Shown in pieces: positions 11,318-19,800 of a stretch of DNA of 30,543 nucleotides. The notes under the pieces are model-generated. The model made no database searches. It worked only from the letters and a program-made list of their open reading frames with translations, and was not told where the DNA came from. The stretch is from a virus. Made by a program: the position numbers and the translations under genes. Within the stretch, counting starts at the first letter, position 1, and every line of letters begins with the position of its first letter. The stretch covers positions 1-30,543 of the IMG/VR virus record IMGVR_UViG_3300046167_000268. One strand, given 5' to 3'.

Positions 11318-11941
11318 CTATACACCAACGTGTGCAATCCAAGAATGTATTTTCTTTGTCTGCTCCATACGATCATCAAGCCCATGTACTCCACCATTCA
11401 CACGCTTGGTTATGCTAGTGATAACTGAATCATTCACACCATCATCAGCCATCTCGAACAAGCCATTGGATTCAAAGAACCACATGGCAGATTCAAATGC
11501 ATACTCAGTTGCAACAAGATCAGGGTCAGTCATCACATCAGGCAGTCCCATGTCACTAGCAAAAGCTCTATAGTTTGCCTTGCCTGTTAACTGGATGAAG
11601 CCGCGGCCTACCCATAACGCCCCTTCATTCTCCCCATTGCCCATGCGATTAGAGTACACCTTGTTAGCTAGTGCCTCTGGGTTACGCGCATAAGGTGCAG
11701 CCGATTCCATAGTTGGAAATCTCTTAGGCCACACACGCATCATAGACTCAGCAGAGTAATTAAGATTCTCTCTGGTTAAGCGAAACATTCCTGACTCATG
11801 TGCTGCTTGACCAAGCAAATGTGCGCCGCGCTTACGATTCAAACCAAAGTGTTCAACGATTGCTCTCGCTGTATTGGGGCCGAAGTTACCATCAGGTGTT
11901 GAGCCAATGCGAGTCTGCAATATCTTCATTGCCTCAGTCAT
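11318..11941 (-). CDS. Endolysin, GH19 (chitinase-class) glycosidase
   Basis: This 207-aa enzyme degrades host peptidoglycan for lysis. A short peptidoglycan-binding-like segment (LQTRIGSTPDGNFGPNTARA, residues 8-27) precedes the GH19 domain. Catalytic Glu49 is in LLGQAAHESGMF, a second acidic pair is in NGENEGALW (E104/E106), and the family signature GRGFIQLTG is at 112-120. NGGVHGLDDR near the end is also typical. No signal peptide is present, so release should depend on the holin encoded just upstream, which it overlaps by 4 nt (ATGA). It is the promoter-distal gene of the minus-strand lysis block. Confidence 0.92.
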   Translation of the reverse strand: MTEAMKILQTRIGSTPDGNFGPNTARAIVEHFGLNRKRGAHLLGQAAHESGMFRLTRENLNYSAESMMRVWPKRFPTMESAAPYARNPEALANKVYSNRMGNGENEGALWVGRGFIQLTGKANYRAFASDMGLPDVMTDPDLVATEYAFESAMWFFESNGLFEMADDGVNDSVITSITKRVNGGVHGLDDRMEQTKKIHSWIAHVGV

Positions 11942-12285
11942 TTTTTAAATCCCTTCATTGTACGGATACCAAAGCTGGCTGCTATGCTGGCATACAACGA
12001 CCATTGAAACCACTGCGGCGCAGCTTCGAGATTAGCAAAGCCCTCCCTCATATAGGGCTGCAGCGGTGGTACAAATGAACACCCAACGATTGCAATGAAA
12101 CACACAGTCCAAGCTTCATCCTTCCAGCTATTGTCGCTGGCCTTGATAGCTGCTTGTTCCCAAGAGATCTCACCAGTTGCAATCTTCATATTGGTTTCGG
12201 CCTCTGCTTTCTTAACGGCAGTCTTACCATCAATGTAACTACCAGCTAAGTCAGCAACCTTACCTGCTAAACTAAGTCCAAACAT
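11938..12285 (-). CDS. Holin (GTA_holin_3TM / DUF3154-like)
   Basis: This 115-aa membrane protein has an amphipathic N-terminus (MFGLSLAGKVADLAGSYIDG, then KTAVKKAEAET) and a KASDNSWKDEAWTVCFIAIV segment entering the first membrane span. An APQWFQWSLYASIAASFGIR span precedes a basic tail. ATGEISWEQAA..NSWKDEAW matches the holin family first described in gene-transfer-agent release. The start at 12285 has AAGGAAAG 6 nt upstream; a longer frame to 12330 has no site. It should form membrane lesions that release the endolysin. Confidence 0.8.
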   Translation of the reverse strand: MFGLSLAGKVADLAGSYIDGKTAVKKAEAETNMKIATGEISWEQAAIKASDNSWKDEAWTVCFIAIVGCSFVPPLQPYMREGFANLEAAPQWFQWSLYASIAASFGIRTMKGFKK

Positions 12286-12286
12286 A

Positions 12287-12598
12287 TTACTTTCCTTTCG
12301 CAAACGCTGACGCACCAAAGAACGCAGCAACTATACCAGCAACCGATACAAAATATACACTTGCCATGCTACCAAGTATCTTAGCAGCCTCAATCAAAGT
12401 CAAGAGATCTGCTAGCACCACCGCCAAGGGGTATAGGAGCATCCCTGACAGGGCGAACCATGTCATCTTACGTTGAGCATCACGCTGGGCATCTTCATCC
12501 TCTAGGCGACGCTTACGATCCTCGTACTCAAGTGCATCCCATTCTGCTTTGTCTATGTTGCCATCACCATTGACATCAAATTTTTTAAACTCATCCAT
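12287..12598 (-). CDS. EF-hand membrane protein in the lysis block
   Basis: This 103-aa protein has one textbook EF-hand loop, DVNGDGNIDKAE (residues 8-19), with D8, N10, D12, N14, D16 and E19 at all six coordinating positions. A charged helix (EYEDRKRRLEDEDAQRDAQR) and two membrane spans follow (MTWFALSGMLLYPLAVVLAD; KILGSMASVYFVSVAGIVAA). AGGAG lies 7 nt before the ATG. It ends one nucleotide before the holin start. A second holin, antiholin or Ca2+-sensing regulator of lysis is plausible from topology and position, but unproven. Confidence 0.8.
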   Translation of the reverse strand: MDEFKKFDVNGDGNIDKAEWDALEYEDRKRRLEDEDAQRDAQRKMTWFALSGMLLYPLAVVLADLLTLIEAAKILGSMASVYFVSVAGIVAAFFGASAFAKGK

Positions 12599-12607
12599 GT
12601 TATTCTC

Positions 12608-13087
12608 CTAATCAGCCAGAGGATTATCCAATGCCCTCTGTAATTTACCCATCAATTTATCTTCAAGGTCTTTCATCTCAGCATCTTGGTTTGATCGCAA
12701 GCGTTCGCGTTGCGATTCAAATCTAAGATCTGCTGCATCTATCATAGTGCGTACCTTCTCTTCTGTCTTGCGCACCAATGACTCAACTCTATCTGCTTGC
12801 TGCTCAACTCTAAGAAGATCATCACGTAAATTATTTTTAATGTCGCGTGTGTACTCAACTGTCTGCTGTACCTGCGCATCCATCAAATCCATTTGCTGTT
12901 GATATTCTCCTAGGTCTAAGCCAGCTACCTCTTCTATCTTCTGGTACATAACAAACCCACCATACAGGCCAGCAACTACAGTAGACACAAAGGTAATGAT
13001 TGCAAAGACAGATGCAGCCGATAGCTTAAAGCCACCAGCACTAATCTTTTTATCAGCAAGCCCATCAAATTCTGTTAGGTCAACCAT
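12608..13087 (-). CDS. Single-span membrane protein with long coiled coil
   Basis: This 159-aa protein has one N-terminal membrane span (residues about 22-48, SAASVFAIITFVSTVVAGLY). A long heptad-rich coiled coil follows (MDAQVQQTVEYTRDIKNNLR, DDLLRVEQQADRVESLVRK), ending QRALDNPLAD. The topology (inner-membrane anchor, rod outside) is like spanin or tape-like proteins. Its position beside the holin favours a role in envelope disruption or in anchoring the secreted proteins encoded upstream. The ATG overlaps the previous TGA (TGATG). Confidence 0.7.
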   Translation of the reverse strand: MVDLTEFDGLADKKISAGGFKLSAASVFAIITFVSTVVAGLYGGFVMYQKIEEVAGLDLGEYQQQMDLMDAQVQQTVEYTRDIKNNLRDDLLRVEQQADRVESLVRKTEEKVRTMIDAADLRFESQRERLRSNQDAEMKDLEDKLMGKLQRALDNPLAD

Positions 13088-13476
13088 CAGTTCTCAAAGT
13101 CCATATCATCTTGTAAATTTTTAAGCTGCTCTAATTCATCACGCAGCTTTTGTATCTCTAGCCTACGTTGTGCTAGCTCTACTTGGTATAGATCATCACA
13201 GTTAATACGAGACTTAGGTTTATCTAAGGGTATAACTATACGTGCATATACACCTATGTCCTTACCTCTGCTGCTTGTTTCTAAACCAGACAGTACACCA
13301 GTAATACCATACTCAAGGTTAACACCACCACCTACTGCATTACTACATCGCAAGTTGTTTGCTTGAAAGCTATCAGACTGCCCATTGATAGGTGGACTAG
13401 GCAATGACAATCCAAGAGAACTATTGTCTGCACATACGCTACTTGCTAATAAATAAAAAAATACTGCAAGTCTCAT
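13087..13476 (-). CDS. Secreted protein with C-terminal coiled coil (cassette gene 5)
   Basis: This 129-aa protein has a clear Sec signal peptide (MRLAVFFYLLASSVCADNSS, likely cut after CA). A glycine/asparagine-rich region with two cysteines (NNLRCSNAVGGGVNLEYGIT; RINCDD) follows, then a C-terminal coiled coil (ELAQRRLEIQKLRDELEQLK). The start at 13476 is fixed by an ATGA overlap with the gene upstream. VNLEYGITG...DIGVYARIVIPLD looks like outer-membrane beta strands. Together with the four upstream genes it forms a secreted-protein set. Function is unknown. Confidence 0.7.
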   Translation of the reverse strand: MRLAVFFYLLASSVCADNSSLGLSLPSPPINGQSDSFQANNLRCSNAVGGGVNLEYGITGVLSGLETSSRGKDIGVYARIVIPLDKPKSRINCDDLYQVELAQRRLEIQKLRDELEQLKNLQDDMDFEN

Positions 13477-13856
13477 GCTGGCATCCCATCCAATCGTGAG
13501 CAAATCTTAGAAGATACTAGCGTTTTAGTTTCAAGCTGCCTTCTAATCTTAGAGGTAGTACATACATACACTGCTTCATCTAAGTCAGACTCACGTATGT
13601 ATACACTAAAGTTCTTACGTTCCTTGTATCCTACCTTGATGATTCGGTACACAGCAGAGAAAGGAATCCTATCCCAGTTCAAATCATATAGACCTATCTC
13701 ATAGTAGTTGATCTCTTCCCTTGAATTAAACAAAGACAGATCAACCTTAACCACACCAGTAACATGTGATGGTTTTACTATAGGATAGGCTGGTGTCATC
13801 TCATGTGCAGAGATAGCAGTTGCCCACCCTAGAAATATAAGTACCTTACTTAGCAA
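13473..13856 (-). CDS. Secreted beta-sandwich-like protein (cassette gene 4)
   Basis: This 127-aa protein has a signal peptide (MLSKVLIFLGWATAISA, cut before HEMTP). Its body is beta-rich: VVKVDLSLFNSREEINYYEI, then IPFSAVYRIIKVGYKERKNF and SVYIRESDLDEAVYVCTTSK, with a possible disulfide between the Cys of YVCTTS and that of SKICSR. It resembles a single Ig-like domain; the R-x-I-x-x-V...R-x-F-x-V-x-I-R pattern is reminiscent of pilus-chaperone N-domains, but the second chaperone domain is absent. The start is TTG inside the end of the pilin-like gene; the first ATG would destroy the signal peptide. Confidence 0.65.
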   Translation of the reverse strand: MLSKVLIFLGWATAISAHEMTPAYPIVKPSHVTGVVKVDLSLFNSREEINYYEIGLYDLNWDRIPFSAVYRIIKVGYKERKNFSVYIRESDLDEAVYVCTTSKIRRQLETKTLVSSKICSRLDGMPA

Positions 13857-14334
13857 TGCAGCTAGCCTGTACTACCGCAGTATATATACCACCAGTAAAA
13901 GGTTTACTTGCAGCTAGTGTTGCAGTGCTTGATGTACTAAACCAAGTGCTGCCAGCTACAGTTAAATCAAATACAGTTGTGTTATCATATACAACCTTGG
14001 CTGATTCATAGCCTGACATACCAGCGTCACTTGTTTGCGTTACTGATGTAGACCCTGCCCAAGTTACATTATCTGTAAGAACTGGCGATGAAGAAAACGA
14101 TGAAGGGTGAGTTATGTTTGCAGTATAGTAGTCAGCTAAAGCTACATCAAATCTTATAACAGGTAACACACCACCATCAGAAGGTGCGGTGCTTAGAACT
14201 GATGCACTTGGATTGCCATACACACCAGCTTTATCTGTTTGTATTACGCACTTAGCTGCAACATTACCTGTAATATCTACGTCAGCGTATGCTGGTAATG
14301 CACAGAGTGAAAGTATTGCCAAAGAATATTTCAT
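13846..14334 (-). CDS. Secreted pilin/spore-coat-U-like protein (cassette gene 3)
   Basis: This 162-aa protein has a signal peptide (MKYSLAILSLCALPAYA, cut before DVD). The mature part begins DVDITGNVAAKCVIQTDKAG and ends GGIYTAVVQASCIAK, giving one N-terminal and one C-terminal cysteine that could be linked, as in fimbrial and spore-coat-U beta sandwiches. The middle is Ser/Thr/Val-rich beta. The start at 14334 has AGG 7 nt upstream; an ATG 12 nt earlier overlaps the previous stop but has no site. Its immediate neighbour encodes the Ig-like secreted protein. Assembly into a fibre is inferred, not shown. Confidence 0.65.
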   Translation of the reverse strand: MKYSLAILSLCALPAYADVDITGNVAAKCVIQTDKAGVYGNPSASVLSTAPSDGGVLPVIRFDVALADYYTANITHPSSFSSSPVLTDNVTWAGSTSVTQTSDAGMSGYESAKVVYDNTTVFDLTVAGSTWFSTSSTATLAASKPFTGGIYTAVVQASCIAK

Positions 14335-14342
14335 GTTAAACC

Positions 14343-15206
14343 TCATTTGTTGTACTGCATATCAACCATTTGTTCATGCAGTATCTGTTGTGCTAAGTTA
14401 TTGCGCAAGGCTTTCTTGTTGTCAGCTATCTCTGAATCAGCAAGACCAGCAACGTCAGCATACACGCCACCATTGATAGATGCATTGTAGTACATAGCTA
14501 TATTAGTTTGTTGATTGATAGCCATAATAATATCATCTTGTCCTTGTGCTTGGAATAGAGTCAGCGCATTGGCAGATGCAGTTAACCCCATCTCAATTCT
14601 AGTTTCTTCTTCTTCCTCTTCTTCACTAAGAATCAGATTACCATCTTCATCATACTGAAACTCATCAGCTTCTAGTGTCTCGATTACAGCATCATCTTCT
14701 AATGCATCATAGACTACTACCTCTGGTAACTCAGGCATTGGCTTTACATATCCAGCACAAGTAGGATCAGACTGTGGGTCAAAGCATCTATCTATTCTGT
14801 AGTTGTAAATAACAACAGCATCCTTAACGCTGCCCTCTCCCTCTACTTCAATAGATCCTGTACCCCAGTTTGTTGCTGGTATGTTGCTAAGATTAAAAGA
14901 CTTTACGATTGTATTGCTTGGCATACCTGACCAATCATCTGTCTCTCTGAATATATAACCGCTGCCGTTTGCATTCTTATTGCCAACGTGTACCAGCATA
15001 TCATCTTCAGTGTTCTTTACTGTGGTGTACCTATAGATCAAACCATTTATATCTATGCCAGATGCATCAGGTAGGACACCTGTCATGCTCCAGCTTAGTG
15101 AACTAGATGCAGCGTTACCTGTAGCCCCATAACTATAAGGATCAGAGTGCAAGTAAGAAGGCAAGAGTGCTAAAGATAACACCCAAACCAATTTTTGTTT
15201 CACCAT
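14343..15206 (-). CDS. Secreted protein with acidic linker (cassette gene 2)
   Basis: This 287-aa protein has a signal peptide (MVKQKLVWVLSLALLPSYLH, cut near HSDP). The N-terminal domain is beta-rich with Gly/Ser/Asn and a cysteine pair (RCFDPQSDPTCAGY). An acidic linker has seven consecutive acidic residues (LSEEEEEEETRIE). The C-terminal part is helical (ALTLFQAQGQDDIIMAINQQ; KKALRNNLAQQILHEQMVDM). The start is ATG at 15206; a TTG 9 nt upstream is also in frame. It overlaps the previous gene by 65 nt. The acidic linker may bind divalent cations. No family is recognised. Confidence 0.65.
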   Translation of the reverse strand: MVKQKLVWVLSLALLPSYLHSDPYSYGATGNAASSSLSWSMTGVLPDASGIDINGLIYRYTTVKNTEDDMLVHVGNKNANGSGYIFRETDDWSGMPSNTIVKSFNLSNIPATNWGTGSIEVEGEGSVKDAVVIYNYRIDRCFDPQSDPTCAGYVKPMPELPEVVVYDALEDDAVIETLEADEFQYDEDGNLILSEEEEEEETRIEMGLTASANALTLFQAQGQDDIIMAINQQTNIAMYYNASINGGVYADVAGLADSEIADNKKALRNNLAQQILHEQMVDMQYNK

Positions 15207-15696
15207 TTTTATCAAAGACTTTCTTGATTACATTGTTTTGATCACGCTCGATCTCTTCTTTAACCGCTTCCATTTCCCATGCTAGCCTAGCTTTATCACC
15301 TACCAACCCATTCTTGGGACAGGGCGTACCTGCATTAAGCATGGCTTCAAATACTCTTTCGTCCTGACACATTACAGATACAGCTGCAACTTTCATCCCC
15401 ATATCATACATGGTTTTGGCGTTCTTTAATTTTTCACAGTTCATATCTCTAACAGTACGACCAGCAGAGATACCAAGTATCTGTGTCTGCACAGCACCAG
15501 CAACACCAACAGTACATAAGTCAGAGTTACTTGCGCTAATCTGGGGAGAAATTGCAGAAGGTGGTGGACTATTAATTGTAGTATCCATCGACCCATCAGA
15601 GGTTATTGTACTGTTAGTGTCAGTGTAGATTGTGTCATCAGCAGCAAGACTGCTGCCGATTAAGATAAACAAACCAATTAATATTGTTCGTAACAT
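15142..15696 (-). CDS. Secreted or envelope protein with C-terminal span (cassette gene 1)
   Basis: This 184-aa protein has a signal peptide (MLRTILIGLFILIGSSLAAD). A Thr/Ser/Asn-rich, Pro-containing stretch (INSPPPSAISPQISASNSDL) follows, then a compact domain with cysteines (CTVGVAGAVQTQILGISAGR; MNCEKLKNAKTMYDMGMKVA; VSVMCQDERVFEAMLNAGTP). A final hydrophobic segment (GLGVIFSTLAFLLAL) can anchor it in the inner membrane. The VQTQILGISAG...MNCEKLK..YDMGMKVAAVSVMCQD pattern occurs in marine podoviruses as I recall, without known function. It begins the secreted cassette. Confidence 0.7.
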   Translation of the reverse strand: MLRTILIGLFILIGSSLAADDTIYTDTNSTITSDGSMDTTINSPPPSAISPQISASNSDLCTVGVAGAVQTQILGISAGRTVRDMNCEKLKNAKTMYDMGMKVAAVSVMCQDERVFEAMLNAGTPCPKNGLVGDKARLAWEMEAVKEEIERDQNNVIKKVFDKNGETKIGLGVIFSTLAFLLAL

Positions 15697-15697
15697 G

Positions 15698-15889
15698 TTA
15701 CATTTTCATTAGTACCGCAACGAGTAGGGTTAGTATTGCTCCTGTTGCTGCAATCATAATGCTTTCCATACGTTTAACTCGACCAAATAGATCTTTAAAT
15801 TGTATCTTAACTTCTGTTTTAATTGCAACCACTTGCTTTTCTAACTCGTCAAGCCTGTCATGCGCAGAAGATATAGTTCTTTTATTCAT
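15698..15889 (-). CDS. Small coiled-coil protein with C-terminal membrane anchor
   Basis: This 63-aa protein has a coiled coil (AHDRLDELEKQVVAIKTEVK, then IQFKDLFGRVKRMES) and a C-terminal membrane span (MIAATGAILTLLVAVLMKM). This is the layout of tail-anchored haemolysin-XhlA-like and pinholin-accessory proteins. AAGGAAG precedes the ATG. It lies between the secreted cassette and the fibre-associated genes, two base pairs from the former. A role in lysis or envelope attachment is possible but unproven. Confidence 0.65.
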   Translation of the reverse strand: MNKRTISSAHDRLDELEKQVVAIKTEVKIQFKDLFGRVKRMESIMIAATGAILTLLVAVLMKM

Positions 15890-16094
15890 CTGTACTTTCT
15901 TCCTTTAGGGAATCACCAAGCATTTTAACAAACGCTTCCTTCCCTACTTTAAGTTGGTCTAAGTTAAATTCTGCTGATCCAATTTTTTGCTGCAGAGAAT
16001 TGATATGGTTAATAATAGTTTTCTGCGTATCAGTTAGTTGGTCTTCAGTGTAGTCTTTATCATCAATCGTAATAACCTTTTTATCTTCAGCCAT
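15882..16094 (-). CDS. DUF6447-like small helical protein
   Basis: This 70-aa protein starts MAEDKKVITIDDKDYTEDQL and continues with helices (TDTQKTIINHINSLQQKIGS, then AEFNLDQLKVGKEAFVKML). The I-T-I-D-D-K-D-Y....L-T-D-x-x-K-x-x-I...L pattern followed by a coiled-coil hairpin matches DUF6447 of cyanophages and other marine phages, from memory. AAAGGAG lies 6 nt upstream. Located with fibre-helper genes, it may be a minor virion or assembly protein. Confidence 0.65.
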   Translation of the reverse strand: MAEDKKVITIDDKDYTEDQLTDTQKTIINHINSLQQKIGSAEFNLDQLKVGKEAFVKMLGDSLKEESTDE

Positions 16095-16120
16095 TTTGAT
16101 CTCCTTTAGTTAAGTTAAAA

Positions 16121-16423
16121 TTACCAAGGCATCCCAGTTGTGGATGTTGGGTTTGCAAGTTCAGCTATCTTAGCATCATTCGCCGCTTCAGTATCAGCTT
16201 TGACTACTTGTTCGTGTACCCATTCTAATACGTTTGCCTCTGTTAGATCATCATAAGGAATGTAATCATCGTCTGATGGTACACCTGTATGAGATGTAGT
16301 TCCATATGCTGATGCAGTGTTAGTTCCATCTGTGCTTTCGCAACGCCAGTGTGCTATTGTTACTGAGTTGTCAGATGTGTTTCGCTCTAGGTTAGCGATA
16401 GACCATGTGTGTGTTGTTGCCAT
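16121..16423 (-). CDS. Small fibre-linked protein (DUF7936-like)
   Basis: This 100-aa protein begins with a beta part (MATTHTWSIANLERNTSDNS, then VTIAHWRCESTDGTNTASAY). It then has DDDYIPYDDLTEANVLEWVH, a C-terminal helix and the ending NPTSTTGMPW. The T-W-S-I.....T....V..V-H-W-x......T-P-Y-x-D-L-T-E...W-V...(N/K)P...TG.PW pattern recurs in marine phages beside tail-fibre genes and is named DUF7936 as I recall. A chaperone or fibre accessory role is an inference from position. Confidence 0.65.
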   Translation of the reverse strand: MATTHTWSIANLERNTSDNSVTIAHWRCESTDGTNTASAYGTTSHTGVPSDDDYIPYDDLTEANVLEWVHEQVVKADTEAANDAKIAELANPTSTTGMPW

Positions 16424-16433
16424 TTTCTTATCC

Positions 16434-16853
16434 TTATGCTGGTTTAGTAGGCCATGTTACTGAGTTAGGGAAACCAGATTGCTCTGGTAGGTTAAGTAAG
16501 TCAGTTCGGTACTGTGTCCACTCTGCTTGTTTAGCTTCTGTAAGTTCAGCCCAGCGTAGGGGATTAGTAACTATAGGGTCTACTTCTTGAACTAACTTCT
16601 GGTCACGCTGACCTCGTAGATTTGCCGCTAGTTCTGCATCTAGTTCTTCTTGAGTAGGTGCTACATAAGCCTCAAAGTCTGTGCCAATTAGTTCAAGCAA
16701 TACGCTGTTGTCTACAGTCATATCTGTATCATCAGGGTCTAATCCGTAAGGTATCCAGCCGTGTTCTGGATGGTTAATCTCTACTTCAAACCAAGTGTTC
16801 TCTGCGTTAAGTGATTGTGCGTTACGCACTTCTGTTATTGTTACTTGTGGCAT
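16434..16853 (-). CDS. Tail fibre assembly chaperone-like protein
   Basis: This 139-aa protein has an N-terminal beta part (MPQVTITEVRNAQSLNAENT). Its C-terminal part is R-x-x-R-D-x-x-L-V...D-P-I...R-W-x-x-L-T-E....W..Y-R-x-D-L-L-N-L-P-E-Q....P-x-x-V-T-W-P-x-x-P. This matches the Phage_tail_APC/tail-fibre assembly protein family, which helps distal fibres fold and trimerise and sometimes stays bound. A strong AGGAGG site precedes the ATG. It follows the fibre gene by 28 nt, the usual arrangement for such chaperones. Confidence 0.8.
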   Translation of the reverse strand: MPQVTITEVRNAQSLNAENTWFEVEINHPEHGWIPYGLDPDDTDMTVDNSVLLELIGTDFEAYVAPTQEELDAELAANLRGQRDQKLVQEVDPIVTNPLRWAELTEAKQAEWTQYRTDLLNLPEQSGFPNSVTWPTKPA

Positions 16854-16881
16854 AAACGCCTCCTGTTGTTATAATTCTTTA

Positions 16882-19800
16882 TTAAGATATTCTGACCCAA
16901 AGTCCTGTAACCCCAACATTTCCACTTCCCCCTGCGTATGACATTAATCTCCACGTCCCACTACAAGTAGAATTGCCACCATAAGCAGAATTACTACCGC
17001 CAGACGTAACTCCTTGCCACCCACCAGCATAATACCAAGCCGAACCAGATGATATATACAAAGAGCTTCCAGCTACAGTTGTTCCAGTAGTGTATGTAGT
17101 ATAATTGGCAGGTCGTCCTGATGTATAAGTACCAACAGCACCAGCAGTTGTACTACCGCCAACACCTGTTAGGTTAGAGCCATCGCCGTGATAGTTTACA
17201 GCGTATACGTCTTTCCAACGAACCGAAGATGCACCTAAGTTTAGAGTGTTGTCATTATTAGTACCAGTTCCGTTAACTGGTAATAAAGTTCCACCACTTT
17301 CGTCTACTGCAATACCTCGATTGGCTGTACCTAGATATATTCTATCTGTGTTTATACCAATCCCACCACGGTCTACTCCACTTTTATGTAGTTTTATTAC
17401 ACCGCCATCACTGCCTGTACGATTAGCAATAATTGGACTGTCGTTGTTTTTTGCTACTGAAAGAATGCCAGATGAACCTAGTGCAATACCATTATCTGCA
17501 GTTGAATTTGCACTGTTATTATAAGGCGTTGTATCAGTAGTACCCACCAACAAGTTACCTGATGAGTCAATGCGCATACGTTCTGAGCCAGCGTTTGTTA
17601 AAAATATTAGGCTAGCCTCTGAACGTACAGCTAAATCTCCCACGCCGCCTGAACCAAGGCCGTTAGCACTACCTATATACCCTGCTGTCCCTGATGTGTT
17701 AACCCAAGAGGTGTAAGAGTTTGTAGCACCTTCAAATGTAGCAACGAAAGAGTCGCCAGTGTTTTTGACATGCAAGCGTCTACTAGGTGAACTCGTACCA
17801 ATACCAACGTTTCCTGATGAGTCTATGCGTACTTTTTCTGCTCCTCCAGTAAATATTCTAAAATCACCATTAGGGATAACTAATGCTGGGGTGTTTTCAT
17901 TTAGGGTAACATTATTTTCAAACTTAGCTTGTCCATTAACATGAAGCAAGGTATCAGGAGAACTAGTCCCAATACCAACGTTGCCACCGTTAAAATAACT
18001 ATCCCCACTGGTGTTTAAAAATACCTTTGAAGTATGTGAAGAGTTATTTAACTCAAGAAGACCATTGTTTGAACCTGTAGAACCCAGTTTGGCGGTTTGT
18101 CCTCCACCTGAATCAGTAAGTAGAATGTCTGCACCATCACCCTGTACATGTAATTTCTCACTAGGAGAACTCGTACCAATACCAACTTGGCCTGATGAGT
18201 TTATTACTAATCTATCAGCAGATGCCTCAACATCATGAATAGTTAGACCACCATTTGTTACCCCAGTTATACCTTGATATATCTCAAAAGTGTCTGCGTC
18301 TGAAGCCGTACCTGACAATCTTATTTTAGCATGACCTACTGGGTCGTGTACGTGTAGCTCTGCTTGTGGAGAACTTGTCCCAATACCAACGTTTCCTGAT
18401 GAGTTGATGCGCATGGCTTCTGAGCCGTCAACACTAAATCGTATGTCAGAGCTTGCTTTTGAGTTTGACCTATCTGAAAAGAAATACAAAGAAGTATCAC
18501 TCACAAGTATTTCACCTGTGTTTCCAGAGGATGTGTCTTCAAGTTTTAACTGATAGCCTTCATCCTTTAAATGCATTAAGTTAGTAGGATTATTAGTACC
18601 AATACCTAAATTCGCTCCTGATAAAAACATATCACCGCCATTAGAACCTAATGCCGCTATTTGCCCAGAACTATCGTGGAAAGTTAGATGATTTGCTGAC
18701 GTTGTTACATCAACCTTAGTGTTAATTGGGCGACCACCCCCTGTGGAACCTGCAATTTCTAATGCCGCAGGATATGCACCTACACTACTTGTAGTGCCTA
18801 AATCTAAACTTTCAGCACTAGCATCCCAGAAGAACTTAGCAGTTGTGCCTGTGTCCTCGTAGAAGCTGATGTCGCCGTTGTAGCTAATAGATTGACGTAG
18901 ATTAGTATTTCCTAACGTATCTGTAGTGTAGAGATACATGTTAGCGGCAGGAGAACCTGAACTATTCTTTACTGCGATTTGACCATTTGGTGCAGTAAAG
19001 TTTAACGTCATTGTATCGTTAATGAAGCTGTTAGAGCCTTGAAAATAACCGCTGTCGCTGGTCACTGTGCCTGTTACGTTAATACCTGTTGATGTTGTGG
19101 CTAGTTTGGGGGCATTATCATAGTAAAGAGTAACTGCACCGTCATTAACCATCGTTGCCATGTAGTCATTGGCACCAGATAAAAACTGTATTTGAGTTGT
19201 CCCACGCAAGCGAAGCTGACCAGTGCCTTGATCGTCCAAATAACTATGTGACCCATCATGATAAATCTGTAGGTCAGACCCAGCACCGAATATGGCTTTG
19301 TCGTTGTCGCCAAATGACAAGTTGCCTGTCATTGTGCCGCCAGTTGTAAGCAATCCAGATGCATTAGTAACGTCAGCAGAGCTTAATGTAACAGCGCCAG
19401 ATCTAGTATTAAAAGATGTAACAGCACCAGATGCAGTAAACGCAGCATCATCCCATGCAGAACCTGTCCAAATATAAAGCTGGTCTACTCCAGTGTTCCA
19501 ATAAATACTACCTGTTGCTAACGCATTGCCATCATTATCAACTGTTGGTGCAGAAGATTTACTACCTAAATAAATATCAGTAAATTCATCTAATGCAGTT
19601 TCAGCAGCAGTCTTAGCTGTTTGTGCTGCTGTTGCAGAAGTAGCAGCCGCTGTTGCAGAGTTAGCAGCATTTGTTTCTGCGCCTGTTATTGAAGATGCAC
19701 TTGCTGCAGCTGCTGTAGCTGAACTAGCACTTGCAGTTGCACTGTTAGCTGCATTAGTTGCGCTTGTAGCCGCTGCATTTTTACTTGCCAATGCATCTGC

